A stretch of DNA of 64,000 bases. Origin: Streptomyces hygroscopicus subsp. hygroscopicus (GTDB lineage Bacteria; Actinomycetota; Actinomycetes; Streptomycetales; Streptomycetaceae). The translations under genes were made by a program, and so were the position numbers. This document shows, piece by piece, positions 25,678 to 33,645 of this stretch; the first letter of the stretch is position 1; the number at the start of each line of letters is the position of its first letter. The notes beneath the pieces were generated by a model that searched no databases, was not told where the DNA came from, and worked only from the letters and a program-made list of their open reading frames with translations. The stretch lies in assembly GCF_030269125.1 (NCBI RefSeq), contig NZ_BSSM01000009.1:124001-188000 (forward strand). Direction: 5' to 3'.

Positions 25678-26511
25678 ATGGATCCTCTGCCGACCCCCGC
25701 CACCCAGGCCGGCCGGGACGGACTCGCGGCGCTGCTCGCCAACCCCGCCGCCGCGGTGATCGGCCTGGACTTCGACGGCACCCTCGCCCCCATCGTCGCC
25801 GACCCCGAGCAGGCCCGCGCCCACCCCGACGCCGTGGCCGCGCTCACCGCCCTCGCCCCCAAGGTCGCCCACGTCGCCGTGATCACCGGCCGGCCCGCCG
25901 GCGTCGCGGTGCGCTACGGCGGCTTCGCCGGGGTTCCCGGCCTCGCCCGCCTCACCGTCCTCGGCCACTACGGCGCCGAACGCTGGGACGCCGCCACCGG
26001 CGTCGTCACCGCCCCCGCTCCCCACCCCGGCGTCGCCGCCGTCCGCGCCGAGCTGCCGGGCCTGCTGGACCGGGTCGGCGCCTGGCGGGGCACCTGGATC
26101 GAGGAGAAGGGCCGCGCCGTCGCGGTGCACACCCGCCGCGCCGAGGACCCCCAGGCGGCGCTCGACGCCCTGCGCGGCCCCCTCGCCGATCTCGCCGCCC
26201 GCCACGGGCTCGTCGTGGAACCCGGCCGGATGGTCCTGGAACTGCGCCCGCCGGGCATGGACAAGGGCGTCGCCCTCAGCGAGTACCTCCGCGAGACCGG
26301 CGCCGCCTGCGTGCTCTACGCCGGCGACGACCTCGGCGATCTCCCCGCCTACGCCGCCGTCGACAAGCTCCGCTCCGAGGGCACCCCCGGCCTCCTCGTG
26401 TGCAGCGGCAGCACGGAGGTCACCGAGCTGGCCGAGAAGGCGGACCTGGTGGTCGACGGTCCCGAGGGCGTCGTACGGCTGCTCACCGCGCTGGCGGCTC
26501 AGCTGGACTGA
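25678..26511 (+). CDS. otsB: trehalose-6-phosphate phosphatase
   Basis: A 277-aa HAD phosphatase that makes trehalose from trehalose-6-P. HAD motif I is GLDFDGTLAPI with both aspartates, motif II HVAVITGRP, and motif IV YAGDDLGDLPAY. The GMDKGVAL segment is typical of OtsB. ATG 25678 was chosen because the protein starts shortly before motif I. The 3' end overlaps that of otsA by 13 bp; the two genes are convergent and not in one operon. Confidence 0.93.
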   Translation: MDPLPTPATQAGRDGLAALLANPAAAVIGLDFDGTLAPIVADPEQARAHPDAVAALTALAPKVAHVAVITGRPAGVAVRYGGFAGVPGLARLTVLGHYGAERWDAATGVVTAPAPHPGVAAVRAELPGLLDRVGAWRGTWIEEKGRAVAVHTRRAEDPQAALDALRGPLADLAARHGLVVEPGRMVLELRPPGMDKGVALSEYLRETGAACVLYAGDDLGDLPAYAAVDKLRSEGTPGLLVCSGSTEVTELAEKADLVVDGPEGVVRLLTALAAQLD

Positions 26512-27926
26512 TCGTCCAGTGCGTGCAGCTGGTCCAGGAACCACTTGGCCGGCGGCAGCGCCGTACCCGCCGCGGCCAGCCGCTTCGAGCGCTCCGCGCG
26601 TTCCGCCGCCGGCATGGTCAGCGCCGCGTGCAGGGCGTCGGCCGTGCCCGTGATGTCGTACGGGTTCACCACCACCGCGTCCTCGCCCATCTCCTCGCAC
26701 GCCCCCGCCTCCCGCGACAGGACCAGCACGCATCCCTCGTCGGAGACGACCGGCACCTCCTTGGCGACCAGGTTCATGCCGTCCCGGATCGGGTTGACGA
26801 GGGCCACGTCGGCGAGCCGGTACGCGGCCAGGGAGCGGGCGAAGTCGTCCCTCACATGGAGCACCACGGGGGTCCAACCGGGCGTGCCGTACCGCGAGTT
26901 GATCTCGTCGGCCACCCGCCGCACCTCCGCCGTGTAGTCCCGGTACACGGCGAGGTCCTGCCGGGAGGGGTACGCGAACGCGAGGTGCACGACCCGCTCC
27001 CGCCACTCCGGACGCCCGTCCAGCAGCTGCCGGTACGCCAGCAGCCCGCGCACGATGTTCTTGGACAGCTCGGTACGGTCGACGCGGACGATGCTCTGGC
27101 GGCCCTCGCCGATCTCCGCGCGCAGCGCCGCCATCCGCTCGTCCACGTCGGCGCGGTGGGACCGCTCGCGCAGGAAGTCGGCGTCCGCGCCGAGCCCGTG
27201 CACCCCGATCCGCGTCCCGGCGGGGATGCCGGGCCCCAGCACCGCGTGGCAGCACTCGGTGAACGCGTCCGCCCAGCGCCGCGTGAGGAAGGCCGCCCGG
27301 TCCGCGCCGAGGACGCCGGTCAGCAGCTCCGCCGCGATGTCGTCCGGCAGCAGCCGGAAGTACTCCACCGGTGCCCAGGGCGTGTGCGAGAAGTGGCCGA
27401 TGCGCAGATCGGGCCGGAGCCGGCGGAGCATCCGCGGGGCGAGCGCCAGGTGGTAGTCCTGGACGAGCACCGCCGCCCCCTCGCCCGCCTCCTCGGCCAG
27501 TGCCTCGGCGAACGCCCGGTTGTAGGCCCGGTACGCCTCCCACTGCCGCCGGAACTCCGCGTCGAAGACGGGTTCGAGCGGCGTCTGGTACAGCATGTGG
27601 TGCACGAACCAGAGCACCGAGTTGGCGATGCCGTTGTACGCGTCGGCGAAGACGTCCGCGTCGATGCCGAGCATGCGCACCCGCTGCCCGCCGGTGTCCT
27701 CCCGCGGAAGCAGCCCGCCGTCGGCGCGCCGGACGGCCGCCCGGTCGCCGTCGCCCAGCGCGGCGCACACCCACACCGCGTTCGTCTCCGGGCCGATGGC
27801 CGACAGGCCCGAGACCAGCCCACCGCCGCCCCGTCTGGCGCGCAGCGAGCCGTCCTCGCCCGCCTCGTACGAAACCGGGCCGCGATTCGACGCGACCAGC
27901 ACCTCAGCACCGTGCGTGGAAGCCAT
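26499..27926 (-). CDS. otsA: trehalose-6-phosphate synthase
   Basis: A 475-aa GT20 glycosyltransferase. It joins glucose from a nucleotide sugar to glucose-6-P. N-terminal motif LVASNRGPVSYEA; acceptor-site segments VQDYHLALAPRMLR and GHFSHTPWAPVEYF; donor-site segment LVNPIRDGMNLVAKE followed by VLSREAGACEEM. ATG 27926 is used; an upstream in-frame ATG would add ten residues. With otsB it completes the OtsAB trehalose pathway for osmotic and spore protection. Confidence 0.94.
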   Translation of the reverse strand: MASTHGAEVLVASNRGPVSYEAGEDGSLRARRGGGGLVSGLSAIGPETNAVWVCAALGDGDRAAVRRADGGLLPREDTGGQRVRMLGIDADVFADAYNGIANSVLWFVHHMLYQTPLEPVFDAEFRRQWEAYRAYNRAFAEALAEEAGEGAAVLVQDYHLALAPRMLRRLRPDLRIGHFSHTPWAPVEYFRLLPDDIAAELLTGVLGADRAAFLTRRWADAFTECCHAVLGPGIPAGTRIGVHGLGADADFLRERSHRADVDERMAALRAEIGEGRQSIVRVDRTELSKNIVRGLLAYRQLLDGRPEWRERVVHLAFAYPSRQDLAVYRDYTAEVRRVADEINSRYGTPGWTPVVLHVRDDFARSLAAYRLADVALVNPIRDGMNLVAKEVPVVSDEGCVLVLSREAGACEEMGEDAVVVNPYDITGTADALHAALTMPAAERAERSKRLAAAGTALPPAKWFLDQLHALDDQSS

Positions 27927-28009
27927 GGTCCAGAACCTAGCCCGGCCCGGAATCACTCAAACCCACGGACCGTCCCGGAAGGCGGCCGTATCCGCCCGTA
28001 CCTGCGCTT

Positions 28010-28954
28010 TCACGCCACCTTGCGCCGCGCGTACTCCGCGATCTCGGTCATCGGCGGCCGCTCCTCGGTGTCCACCGCGTAGGTGCGCGGCTCGAAGCCG
28101 GACACGCCCCGCTCGAACTGGGTGAGCGAGGGCCGTACGAGATGGCCGCGGGCCAGCCGCAGCTGCGCCGTGCGGTAGATGGCGGCCGCCATCCGGCCGA
28201 GCGCCTGCCCGTCCTGGTGCCGGTGCTTGCGCACCCCGACGTCCACCTGGGCCAGCGCGTCGAGGCCCACCAGGTGCAGCGCGTCCACCAGCATGCCCAG
28301 CTCCACGCCGTACCCGACCGGGAACGGCAGCTGTTCGAGCAGCGAGCGCCGGGCCGCGTACTCCCCGCCCAGCGGCTGCACGAAGCCCGCGAGCTGCGGC
28401 CAGTGCATGTTCAGCAGCGGGCGCGCCATCAGCTCGGTGACCCGGCCGCCCTGCCCCGCGCTCCCGGCGAGCGGACGGTCGTACATCGCCTTGACCAGCT
28501 GGACGTCCGGCTCGGTGAGCAGCGGGCCGACGATGCCCAGGACGAAGTCGGAGGAGAACTCCCTGAGATCCGCGTCGACGAAGCAGATGATGTCCCCGGT
28601 GGCGACGAGCAGGGAGCGCCACAGCACCTCGCCCTTGCCCGGCACCGCGGGTATCCGGGGCAGGATCGCGTCCCGGTGCACCACCCGCGCGCCCGCCGCG
28701 GCGGCGACCTCGGAGGTGCGGTCGGTGGAGCCGGAGTCGATCACCAGGACCTCGTCGACGAGCGGGACCCGCTCCACCAGATCGCGCCGGATCGCCGCGA
28801 CGATCTCGCCGACGGTCTCCTCCTCGTCGAGGGCGGGCAGCACCACGCTGATGGTCTGGCCGGTGCGCTGCTTGGCCGCCAGGACCTGGTGCGCCGGCCG
28901 TTCGCGCACGGACCAGGAGCGGTTGGCCATCCAGCGCTCGACTTCTTCCAGCAC
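28010..28954 (-). CDS. gpgS: glucosyl-3-phosphoglycerate synthase
   Basis: A 314-aa GT-A (GT81) enzyme that transfers glucose to 3-phosphoglycerate, the first step to glucosylglycerate and, in related actinobacteria, to methylglucose polysaccharides. Visible features: SVVLPALDEEETVGEIV, the DSGSTDRTSEVA loop, the metal motif CFVDADLREFSSDF, and acceptor-site PLGGEYAARRSLL with a KHRHQDGQAL tail. It follows the family length. It lies on the same strand and just upstream of otsA, so compatible-solute synthesis genes are grouped here. Confidence 0.93.
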   Translation of the reverse strand: MLEEVERWMANRSWSVRERPAHQVLAAKQRTGQTISVVLPALDEEETVGEIVAAIRRDLVERVPLVDEVLVIDSGSTDRTSEVAAAAGARVVHRDAILPRIPAVPGKGEVLWRSLLVATGDIICFVDADLREFSSDFVLGIVGPLLTEPDVQLVKAMYDRPLAGSAGQGGRVTELMARPLLNMHWPQLAGFVQPLGGEYAARRSLLEQLPFPVGYGVELGMLVDALHLVGLDALAQVDVGVRKHRHQDGQALGRMAAAIYRTAQLRLARGHLVRPSLTQFERGVSGFEPRTYAVDTEERPPMTEIAEYARRKVA

Positions 28955-29098
28955 GGTCCCCGGCTCCTCACCCTCGTCTCGCGGTACGGACGACTATCTC
29001 AACTCTCCTGGCCTTCGGTTACAGTCTTGAACAACGCCGATGACCATCGCATGTCGGGGGTCGATCGCGCGCCGACAACCGCTTACACAATCGAATAC
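28955..29098. other. divergent intergenic region gpgS / thrC leader
   Basis: No gene. It must hold the gpgS promoter (minus strand) and the promoter for the riboswitch-thrC transcript. A TACACA at 29084-29089 could be a -10 for thrC but its -35 is poor, so neither promoter is assigned firmly. Confidence 0.4.
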
Positions 29099-29271
29099 CG
29101 CTCATCCAGAGGGGCAGAGGGACACGGCCCGATGAAGCCCCGGCAACCCTCCAGTCGGTTCTCGTCCTCGACCGCTTCGAAATCTCCGAACGCGTCGAGC
29201 AGCGAGGCTCCCGGCTAGGGAAGGTGCCAAATCCGTCTCACGGCGAGGTGCGTCGTGAGGAAGATGAGGAG
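29099..29271 (+). ncRNA. SAM-I (S-box) riboswitch controlling thrC
   Basis: The leader contains the conserved S-box core: CAGAGGGGCAGAGGGACACG, then GGCCCGATGAAGCCCCGGC with the AACC that follows, and GAAGGTGCCAAATCC about 80 nt later. P1 is CTCATC (29101-29106) with GATGAG (29263-29268). The 3' arm of P1 runs into a purine-rich GAGGAGAAAGGG that includes the thrC ribosome site, with ATG at 29289. SAM binding should therefore close P1 and mask ribosome access; no strong intrinsic terminator is seen. SAM riboswitches before threonine synthase are known in actinobacteria. Confidence 0.9.
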
Positions 29272-29288
29272 AAAGGGCCTCGCCTCTC

Positions 29289-30572
29289 ATGGCTGTGCAG
29301 ACAGTTGCAACCTCCGGTAGTCCCACCGTCGATCTCGGCCCCGCCGCCGCCCTGAGCTGTCGCGAGTGCGGCCACCGCGTCCCGCTCGGCCCGGTCTTCG
29401 CCTGCGAGGAGTGCTTCGGCCCGCTGGAGATCGCCTACGACTTCTCCGCCTACGACACCGAAGAGCTGCGCAAGCGCATCGAGGACGGCCCGGCCAACAT
29501 CTGGCGCTACGCACCGCTGCTGCCGGTCCCGGCCGACGTGGCCGACAAGCCGAACATCAACCCCGGCTGGACCAAGCTCGTCAAGGCCGACAACCTGGCC
29601 CGCGAACTGGGCGTCACGGGCGGCCTGTACGTCAAGGACGACTCCGGCAACCCGACGCACTCCTTCAAGGACCGGGTGGTCGCCCAGGCCCTGGAGGCGG
29701 CCCGCGCCTTCGGCTTCACCACGCTGTCCTGCTCCTCCACCGGCAACCTGGCGGGTGCCGTCGGCGCCGCCGCCGCCCGCGCGGGCCTGCGCTCCTGCGT
29801 GTTCATCCCGCACGACCTGGAGCAGGGCAAGGTCGTCATGGCCGCGGTCTACGGCGGCGAACTCGTCGGCATCGAGGGCAACTACGACGACGTGAACCGC
29901 TTCTGCTCCGAGCTGATCGGCGATCCGGCCGGCGAGGGCTGGGGTTTCGTCAACGTGAACCTGCGGCCGTACTACGCCGAGGGCTCCAAGACCCTGGCGT
30001 ACGAGATCTGCGAGCAGCTCGGCTGGCGGCTGCCCGACCAGATCGTGGTCCCGATCGCCTCCGGCTCCCAGCTCACCAAGATCGACAAGGGCCTCCAGGA
30101 GCTGATCGGTCTCGGGCTCGTCGAGGACAAGCCGTACAAGATCTTCGGCGCCCAGGCCGAGGGCTGCTCGCCGGTCTCCACGGCCTTCAAGGCGGGCCAC
30201 GACGTCGTACGGCCCCAGAAGCCGAACACCATCGCCAAGTCCCTCGCCATCGGCAACCCGGCCGACGGGCCCTACGTCCTCGACATCGCCCGGCGCACCG
30301 GCGGTGCCGTGGAGGACGTGACGGACGAGCAGGTCGTGGCCGCGATCAAGCTGCTGGCCCGCACCGAGGGCATCTTCGCCGAGACGGCGGGCGGCGTGAC
30401 GGTCGGCGTCACGAGGAAGCTCATCGAAAGCGGCGCCCTCGACCCGGCGAAGACCACGGTCGTCCTCAACACCGGCGACGGCCTGAAGACCCTCGACGCG
30501 GTGGCCGGCACCGGCCTGACCGCCACCATCCGTCCGACCCTGGACTCCTTCCGAGAGGCTGGCCTCGCATGA
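29289..30572 (+). CDS. thrC: threonine synthase
   Basis: A 427-aa PLP enzyme converting O-phosphohomoserine to threonine. The PLP lysine is in NPTHSFKDRVV; the phosphate loop is SCSSTGNLAGAVGAAAA. A short N-terminal zinc-ribbon-like segment carries CRECGHRV and CEECFGPLE. O-phosphohomoserine is the branch point to methionine, which explains control by the SAM riboswitch directly upstream. The stop overlaps the start of the sulfur-carrier gene by 4 bp (ATGA). Confidence 0.95.
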   Translation: MAVQTVATSGSPTVDLGPAAALSCRECGHRVPLGPVFACEECFGPLEIAYDFSAYDTEELRKRIEDGPANIWRYAPLLPVPADVADKPNINPGWTKLVKADNLARELGVTGGLYVKDDSGNPTHSFKDRVVAQALEAARAFGFTTLSCSSTGNLAGAVGAAAARAGLRSCVFIPHDLEQGKVVMAAVYGGELVGIEGNYDDVNRFCSELIGDPAGEGWGFVNVNLRPYYAEGSKTLAYEICEQLGWRLPDQIVVPIASGSQLTKIDKGLQELIGLGLVEDKPYKIFGAQAEGCSPVSTAFKAGHDVVRPQKPNTIAKSLAIGNPADGPYVLDIARRTGGAVEDVTDEQVVAAIKLLARTEGIFAETAGGVTVGVTRKLIESGALDPAKTTVVLNTGDGLKTLDAVAGTGLTATIRPTLDSFREAGLA

Positions 30573-30847
30573 GCGTGACCGTTCGCATCCCCACCATTCT
30601 GCGCACCTACACCGGCGGACAGGCCGAGGTCGCCGCCGAGGGCACGACCCTCGCCGAGGTCATCGAGGACCTGGAGAAGAACCACACCGGCATCGCCGCC
30701 CGGGTCCTGGACGACCAGGGCAAGCTGCGCCGGTTCGTGAACGTCTACGTCAACGACGACGACGTGCGCTTCGAGCAGGGCCTCGCGACCGTCACCCCGG
30801 ACGGCGCGGGAGTCTCCATCATCCCGGCGGTGGCCGGCGGCTGCTGA
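30569..30847 (+). CDS. MoaD/CysO-like sulfur carrier protein
   Basis: A 92-aa beta-grasp protein (MSVTVRIPTILRTYTGGQ ... VSIIPAVAGGC). The C-terminus is Gly-Gly followed by one extra Cys, unlike mature MoaD/ThiS, which end at Gly-Gly. CysO/QbsE-type carriers need a JAMM-type (Mec) protease to expose the Gly-Gly before thiocarboxylation. Translational coupling to thrC links it with amino-acid sulfur metabolism, probably cysteine supply via O-phosphoserine or homoserine chemistry; this is inference. Confidence 0.88.
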   Translation: MSVTVRIPTILRTYTGGQAEVAAEGTTLAEVIEDLEKNHTGIAARVLDDQGKLRRFVNVYVNDDDVRFEQGLATVTPDGAGVSIIPAVAGGC

Positions 30848-30899
30848 CCGCGCGATCGATCATTACCTTCGGTAATGGCGGTCACCGAAGGTGCATCGG

Positions 30900-30934
30900 A
30901 TTGCCCTCTCCGTGAGAGAAGCGGAGGGGGCAAT
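30900..30934 (+). terminator. terminator of the thrC-sulfur carrier operon
   Basis: 13-bp stem with one mismatch (ATTGCCCTCTCCG at 30900-30912 against CGGAGGGGGCAAT at 30922-30934), 9-nt loop, 53 bp past the sulfur-carrier stop. Confidence 0.7.
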
Positions 30935-31151
30935 TCTGTGTGATTGAGCGCGGTAGAGTTGGGGAACGCGCCCCCGGACCACCGAGGGGAAGCCCTCGAT
31001 TCTGCTCCGCGGGCCCGATAAGAAGTAGCCAAAATACCCGGGCTTTCCGCGGCTTTTGTGTCTTTTACGGGGCCTGACTTGCCCTGAAGTCGGGTGAATT
31101 CTCCCCACATTCCGGATCGTTCGCGTCCAGAATTCTCGTCCAATTGACCTG

Positions 31152-31179
31152 TTGCAGACGGCAGTTGGACAGATACATT
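31152..31179 (+). promoter_or_regulatory. candidate promoter of the cold-shock gene
   Basis: TTGCAG (31152-31157), 16-bp spacer, TACATT (31174-31179). It would give a 5' leader of about 105 nt before the ATG at 31293, a length usual for csp mRNAs. Confidence 0.4.
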
Positions 31180-31292
31180 CAGCCGCGGTCGACGCGTTCC
31201 GGCGCACGCCCCCGACCGATTTGGGGGGTGAGGTCTGACCCGGGTCCGCGAAGTGTGGATCTGTGCAAGGGCCAGTAATAGGGGAGTTAGGC

Positions 31293-31496
31293 ATGGCTCA
31301 GGGCACCGTCAAGTGGTTCAACGCGGAGAAGGGGTACGGCTTCATCGCGGTCGACGGTGGTGCGGACGTCTTCGTCCACTACAGCGCCATTCAGATGGAC
31401 GGCTACCGCACCCTGGAGGAGGGCCAGCGGGTCGAGTTCGAGATCTCGCAGGGCCAGAAGGGTCCGCAGGCCGACATGGTTCGCGTCGCCGTCTGA
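31293..31496 (+). CDS. CspA-family cold shock protein
   Basis: A 67-aa single cold-shock domain (MAQGTVKWFNAEKGYGFIAV ... DVFVHYSAIQMDGYRTL). RNP1 (KGYGFIAV) and RNP2 (VFVHYSAI) are intact, so it should bind single-stranded nucleic acid as an RNA chaperone. ATG 31293 follows GGGGAGTTAGGC. Followed by a strong terminator. Confidence 0.96.
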   Translation: MAQGTVKWFNAEKGYGFIAVDGGADVFVHYSAIQMDGYRTLEEGQRVEFEISQGQKGPQADMVRVAV

Positions 31497-31508
31497 ACCT
31501 CTCTCGAC

Positions 31509-31546
31509 CGAAGGGCCCGCACCTCGCACAGGGTGCGGGCCCTTCG
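31509..31546 (+). terminator. terminator of the cold-shock gene
   Basis: Perfect 15-bp stem (CGAAGGGCCCGCACC at 31509-31523 with 31532-31546), 8-nt loop, 12 bp past the stop codon. Confidence 0.85.
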
Positions 31547-31607
31547 GCATGCCCGGGTCCGGACCGTGTTCGCCTCCGGCTGACCCGCCCGCGTGGGCCC
31601 CGAGGCG

Positions 31608-31634
31608 CTTGCACTCGACCATGCCGAGTGCTAA
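31608..31634. promoter_or_regulatory. CIRCE operator 1 (HrcA) with embedded groEL2 promoter
   Basis: CTTGCACTC-N9-GAGTGCTAA: the right arm is a perfect CIRCE half-site and the left arm matches at 7 of 9 positions. A vegetative promoter overlaps it: TTGCAC (31609-31614), 17-bp spacer, TAATCA (31632-31637). HrcA bound here would block RNA polymerase. Confidence 0.8.
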
Positions 31635-31643
31635 TCATTGGCG

Positions 31644-31670
31644 TTAGCACTCTGAAGGTGAGAGTGACAA
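31644..31670. promoter_or_regulatory. CIRCE operator 2 (HrcA)
   Basis: TTAGCACTC-N9-GAGTGACAA: perfect left arm, right arm 7 of 9. It begins 9 bp after operator 1, so four half-sites repeat every 18 bp. Confidence 0.75.
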
Positions 31671-31796
31671 AGAAGGACCGGGTCGGTGAGGCCCGCAGGC
31701 CACGTGGGGCAAGGAACCACAGGCCGGCGAGCCGTCCGTCGCGGGCGCGGGCGCGGTCCGAAGGAATCACCCCCAGTCCTGGAGGGACCACTTCAC

Positions 31797-33419
31797 ATGG
31801 CCAAGATCATCGCGTTCGACGAGGAGGCGCGGCGCGGCCTCGAGCGCGGCATGAACCAGCTCGCGGACGCCGTCAAGGTGACGCTCGGCCCCAAGGGTCG
31901 CAACGTCGTCCTCGAGAAGAAGTGGGGCGCCCCCACGATCACCAACGATGGTGTCTCCATCGCCAAGGAGATCGAGCTCGAGGACCCGTACGAGAAGATC
32001 GGCGCCGAGCTGGTCAAGGAAGTCGCCAAGAAGACGGACGACGTCGCCGGTGACGGTACGACCACCGCGACCGTGCTCGCCCAGGCCCTGGTCAAGGAAG
32101 GCCTGCGCAACGTCGCCGCCGGTGCCAACCCGATGGCCCTGAAGCGCGGTATCGAGAAGGCCGTCGAGGCCGTCTCCGCCGCCCTGCTCGAGCAGGCGAA
32201 GGACGTCGAGACCAAGGAGCAGATCGCCTCCACCGCGTCCATCTCCGCCGCCGACACCCAGATCGGCGAGCTGATCGCCGAGGCGATGGACAAGGTCGGC
32301 AAGGAAGGCGTCATCACCGTCGAGGAGAGCAACACCTTCGGTCTGGAGCTGGAGCTCACCGAGGGCATGCGCTTCGACAAGGGCTACATCTCCGCCTACT
32401 TCGCGACCGACATGGAGCGCATGGAGGCGTCGCTCGAGGACCCGTACATCCTCATCGCGAACTCCAAGATCGGCTCCGTCAAGGACCTGCTCCCGCTCCT
32501 GGAGAAGGTCATGCAGTCGGGCAAGCCGCTGCTGATCATCGCCGAGGACGTCGAGGGCGAGGCCCTGTCGACCCTGGTCGTCAACAAGATCCGCGGCACC
32601 TTCAAGTCCGTCGCCGTCAAGGCCCCGGGCTTCGGCGACCGCCGCAAGGCCATGCTCGGCGACATCGCCATCCTCACGGGCGGCGAGGTCATCTCCGAGG
32701 AGGTCGGCCTCAAGCTGGAGAACGCGACCCTGGACCTCCTGGGCCGCGCCCGCAAGGTCGTCATCACCAAGGACGAGACCACCATCGTCGACGGTGCCGG
32801 CTCCTCCGAGCAGGTCAACGGCCGGGTGAACCAGATCCGCGCCGAGATCGAGAACAGCGACTCCGACTACGACCGCGAGAAGCTCCAGGAGCGCCTGGCC
32901 AAGCTCGCCGGCGGCGTCGCGGTCATCAAGGCCGGTGCCGCCACCGAGGTGGAGCTCAAGGAGCGCAAGCACCGCATCGAGGACGCCGTGCGCAACGCCA
33001 AGGCGGCCGTCGAGGAGGGCATCGTCGCCGGTGGTGGCGTGGCCCTGCTCCAGGCCTCCCAGGTCTTCGAGAAGCTGGAGCTCGAGGGTGACGAGGCGAC
33101 CGGCGCCAACGCCGTGCGCATCGCCCTGGAGGCCCCGCTCAAGCAGATCGCCGTCAACGCTGGCCTCGAGGGCGGTGTCGTGGTGGAGAAGGTGCGCAAC
33201 CTGACCCCGGGTCACGGCCTGAACGCCGCGACCGGCGAGTACGTCGACCTGGTCGCCGAGGGCATCATCGACCCGGCGAAGGTGACCCGTTCCGCGCTGC
33301 AGAACGCCGCCTCCATCGCCGCGCTGTTCCTCACCACCGAGGCCGTCATCGCCGACAAGCCGGAGAAGGCCGCCGCGGCCGCTCCGGGCGGCATGCCGGG
33401 CGGTGACATGGACTTCTGA
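31797..33419 (+). CDS. groEL2: 60-kDa chaperonin GroEL2
   Basis: A 540-aa chaperonin (MAKIIAFDEEARRGLERG). ATP-site segments LGPKGRNVVLEKKWG, DGVSIAKEIE and GDGTTTATVLAQ are intact. The C-terminus ends in GGMPGGDMDF, the Gly/Met type; there is no His-rich tail. No groES precedes it, so this is the solitary copy that streptomycetes carry in addition to groES-groEL1. It is controlled by two CIRCE operators. Confidence 0.97.
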   Translation: MAKIIAFDEEARRGLERGMNQLADAVKVTLGPKGRNVVLEKKWGAPTITNDGVSIAKEIELEDPYEKIGAELVKEVAKKTDDVAGDGTTTATVLAQALVKEGLRNVAAGANPMALKRGIEKAVEAVSAALLEQAKDVETKEQIASTASISAADTQIGELIAEAMDKVGKEGVITVEESNTFGLELELTEGMRFDKGYISAYFATDMERMEASLEDPYILIANSKIGSVKDLLPLLEKVMQSGKPLLIIAEDVEGEALSTLVVNKIRGTFKSVAVKAPGFGDRRKAMLGDIAILTGGEVISEEVGLKLENATLDLLGRARKVVITKDETTIVDGAGSSEQVNGRVNQIRAEIENSDSDYDREKLQERLAKLAGGVAVIKAGAATEVELKERKHRIEDAVRNAKAAVEEGIVAGGGVALLQASQVFEKLELEGDEATGANAVRIALEAPLKQIAVNAGLEGGVVVEKVRNLTPGHGLNAATGEYVDLVAEGIIDPAKVTRSALQNAASIAALFLTTEAVIADKPEKAAAAAPGGMPGGDMDF

Positions 33420-33450
33420 TCGACTTCCGGTCGATCGACGTCCGTACGTA

Positions 33451-33495
33451 CCGAGGGCGGCACCTCCTGTTCGAGACAGGAGGTGCCGCCCTCGG
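33451..33495 (+). terminator. terminator of groEL2
   Basis: Perfect 20-bp stem (33451-33470 with 33476-33495), 5-nt loop TCGAG, followed by CCTTT. Confidence 0.9.
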
Positions 33496-33645
33496 CCTTT
33501 GGCGTGCGCCCCGGACGTGGCCGGGGTCACAGACGACGGCTTCCGGGTGCGGGAATGCTGACCTCGGTACGGCGGCTTACTTAAGCGTCTACAACAATGC
33601 ACATTCACATACCGCTCGGTTAGCACCCTCTGAGGAGCCCCCACC

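Larger units (their letters stand above)
30848..31292. other. 445-bp intergenic region between the thrC operon and the cold-shock gene
   Basis: No gene seen. It holds an ATTACC-TTC-GGTAAT hairpin at 30862-30876, a terminator at 30900-30934, and a candidate promoter with a long leader for the cold-shock gene (31152-31179). The middle part, about 30935-31140, shows nothing recognisable. Confidence 0.6.

Noticed and set aside
31626..31652. GAGTGCTAA-N9-TTAGCACTC as a third CIRCE
   Set aside because: The half-sites are in inverted order relative to CIRCE. It arises because the right arm of operator 1 and the left arm of operator 2 are adjacent.
33420..33645. A gene between groEL2 and the OYE oxidoreductase
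   Set aside because: Only the groEL2 terminator and a short AT-richer promoter-like stretch are present; no coding frame with a plausible start.
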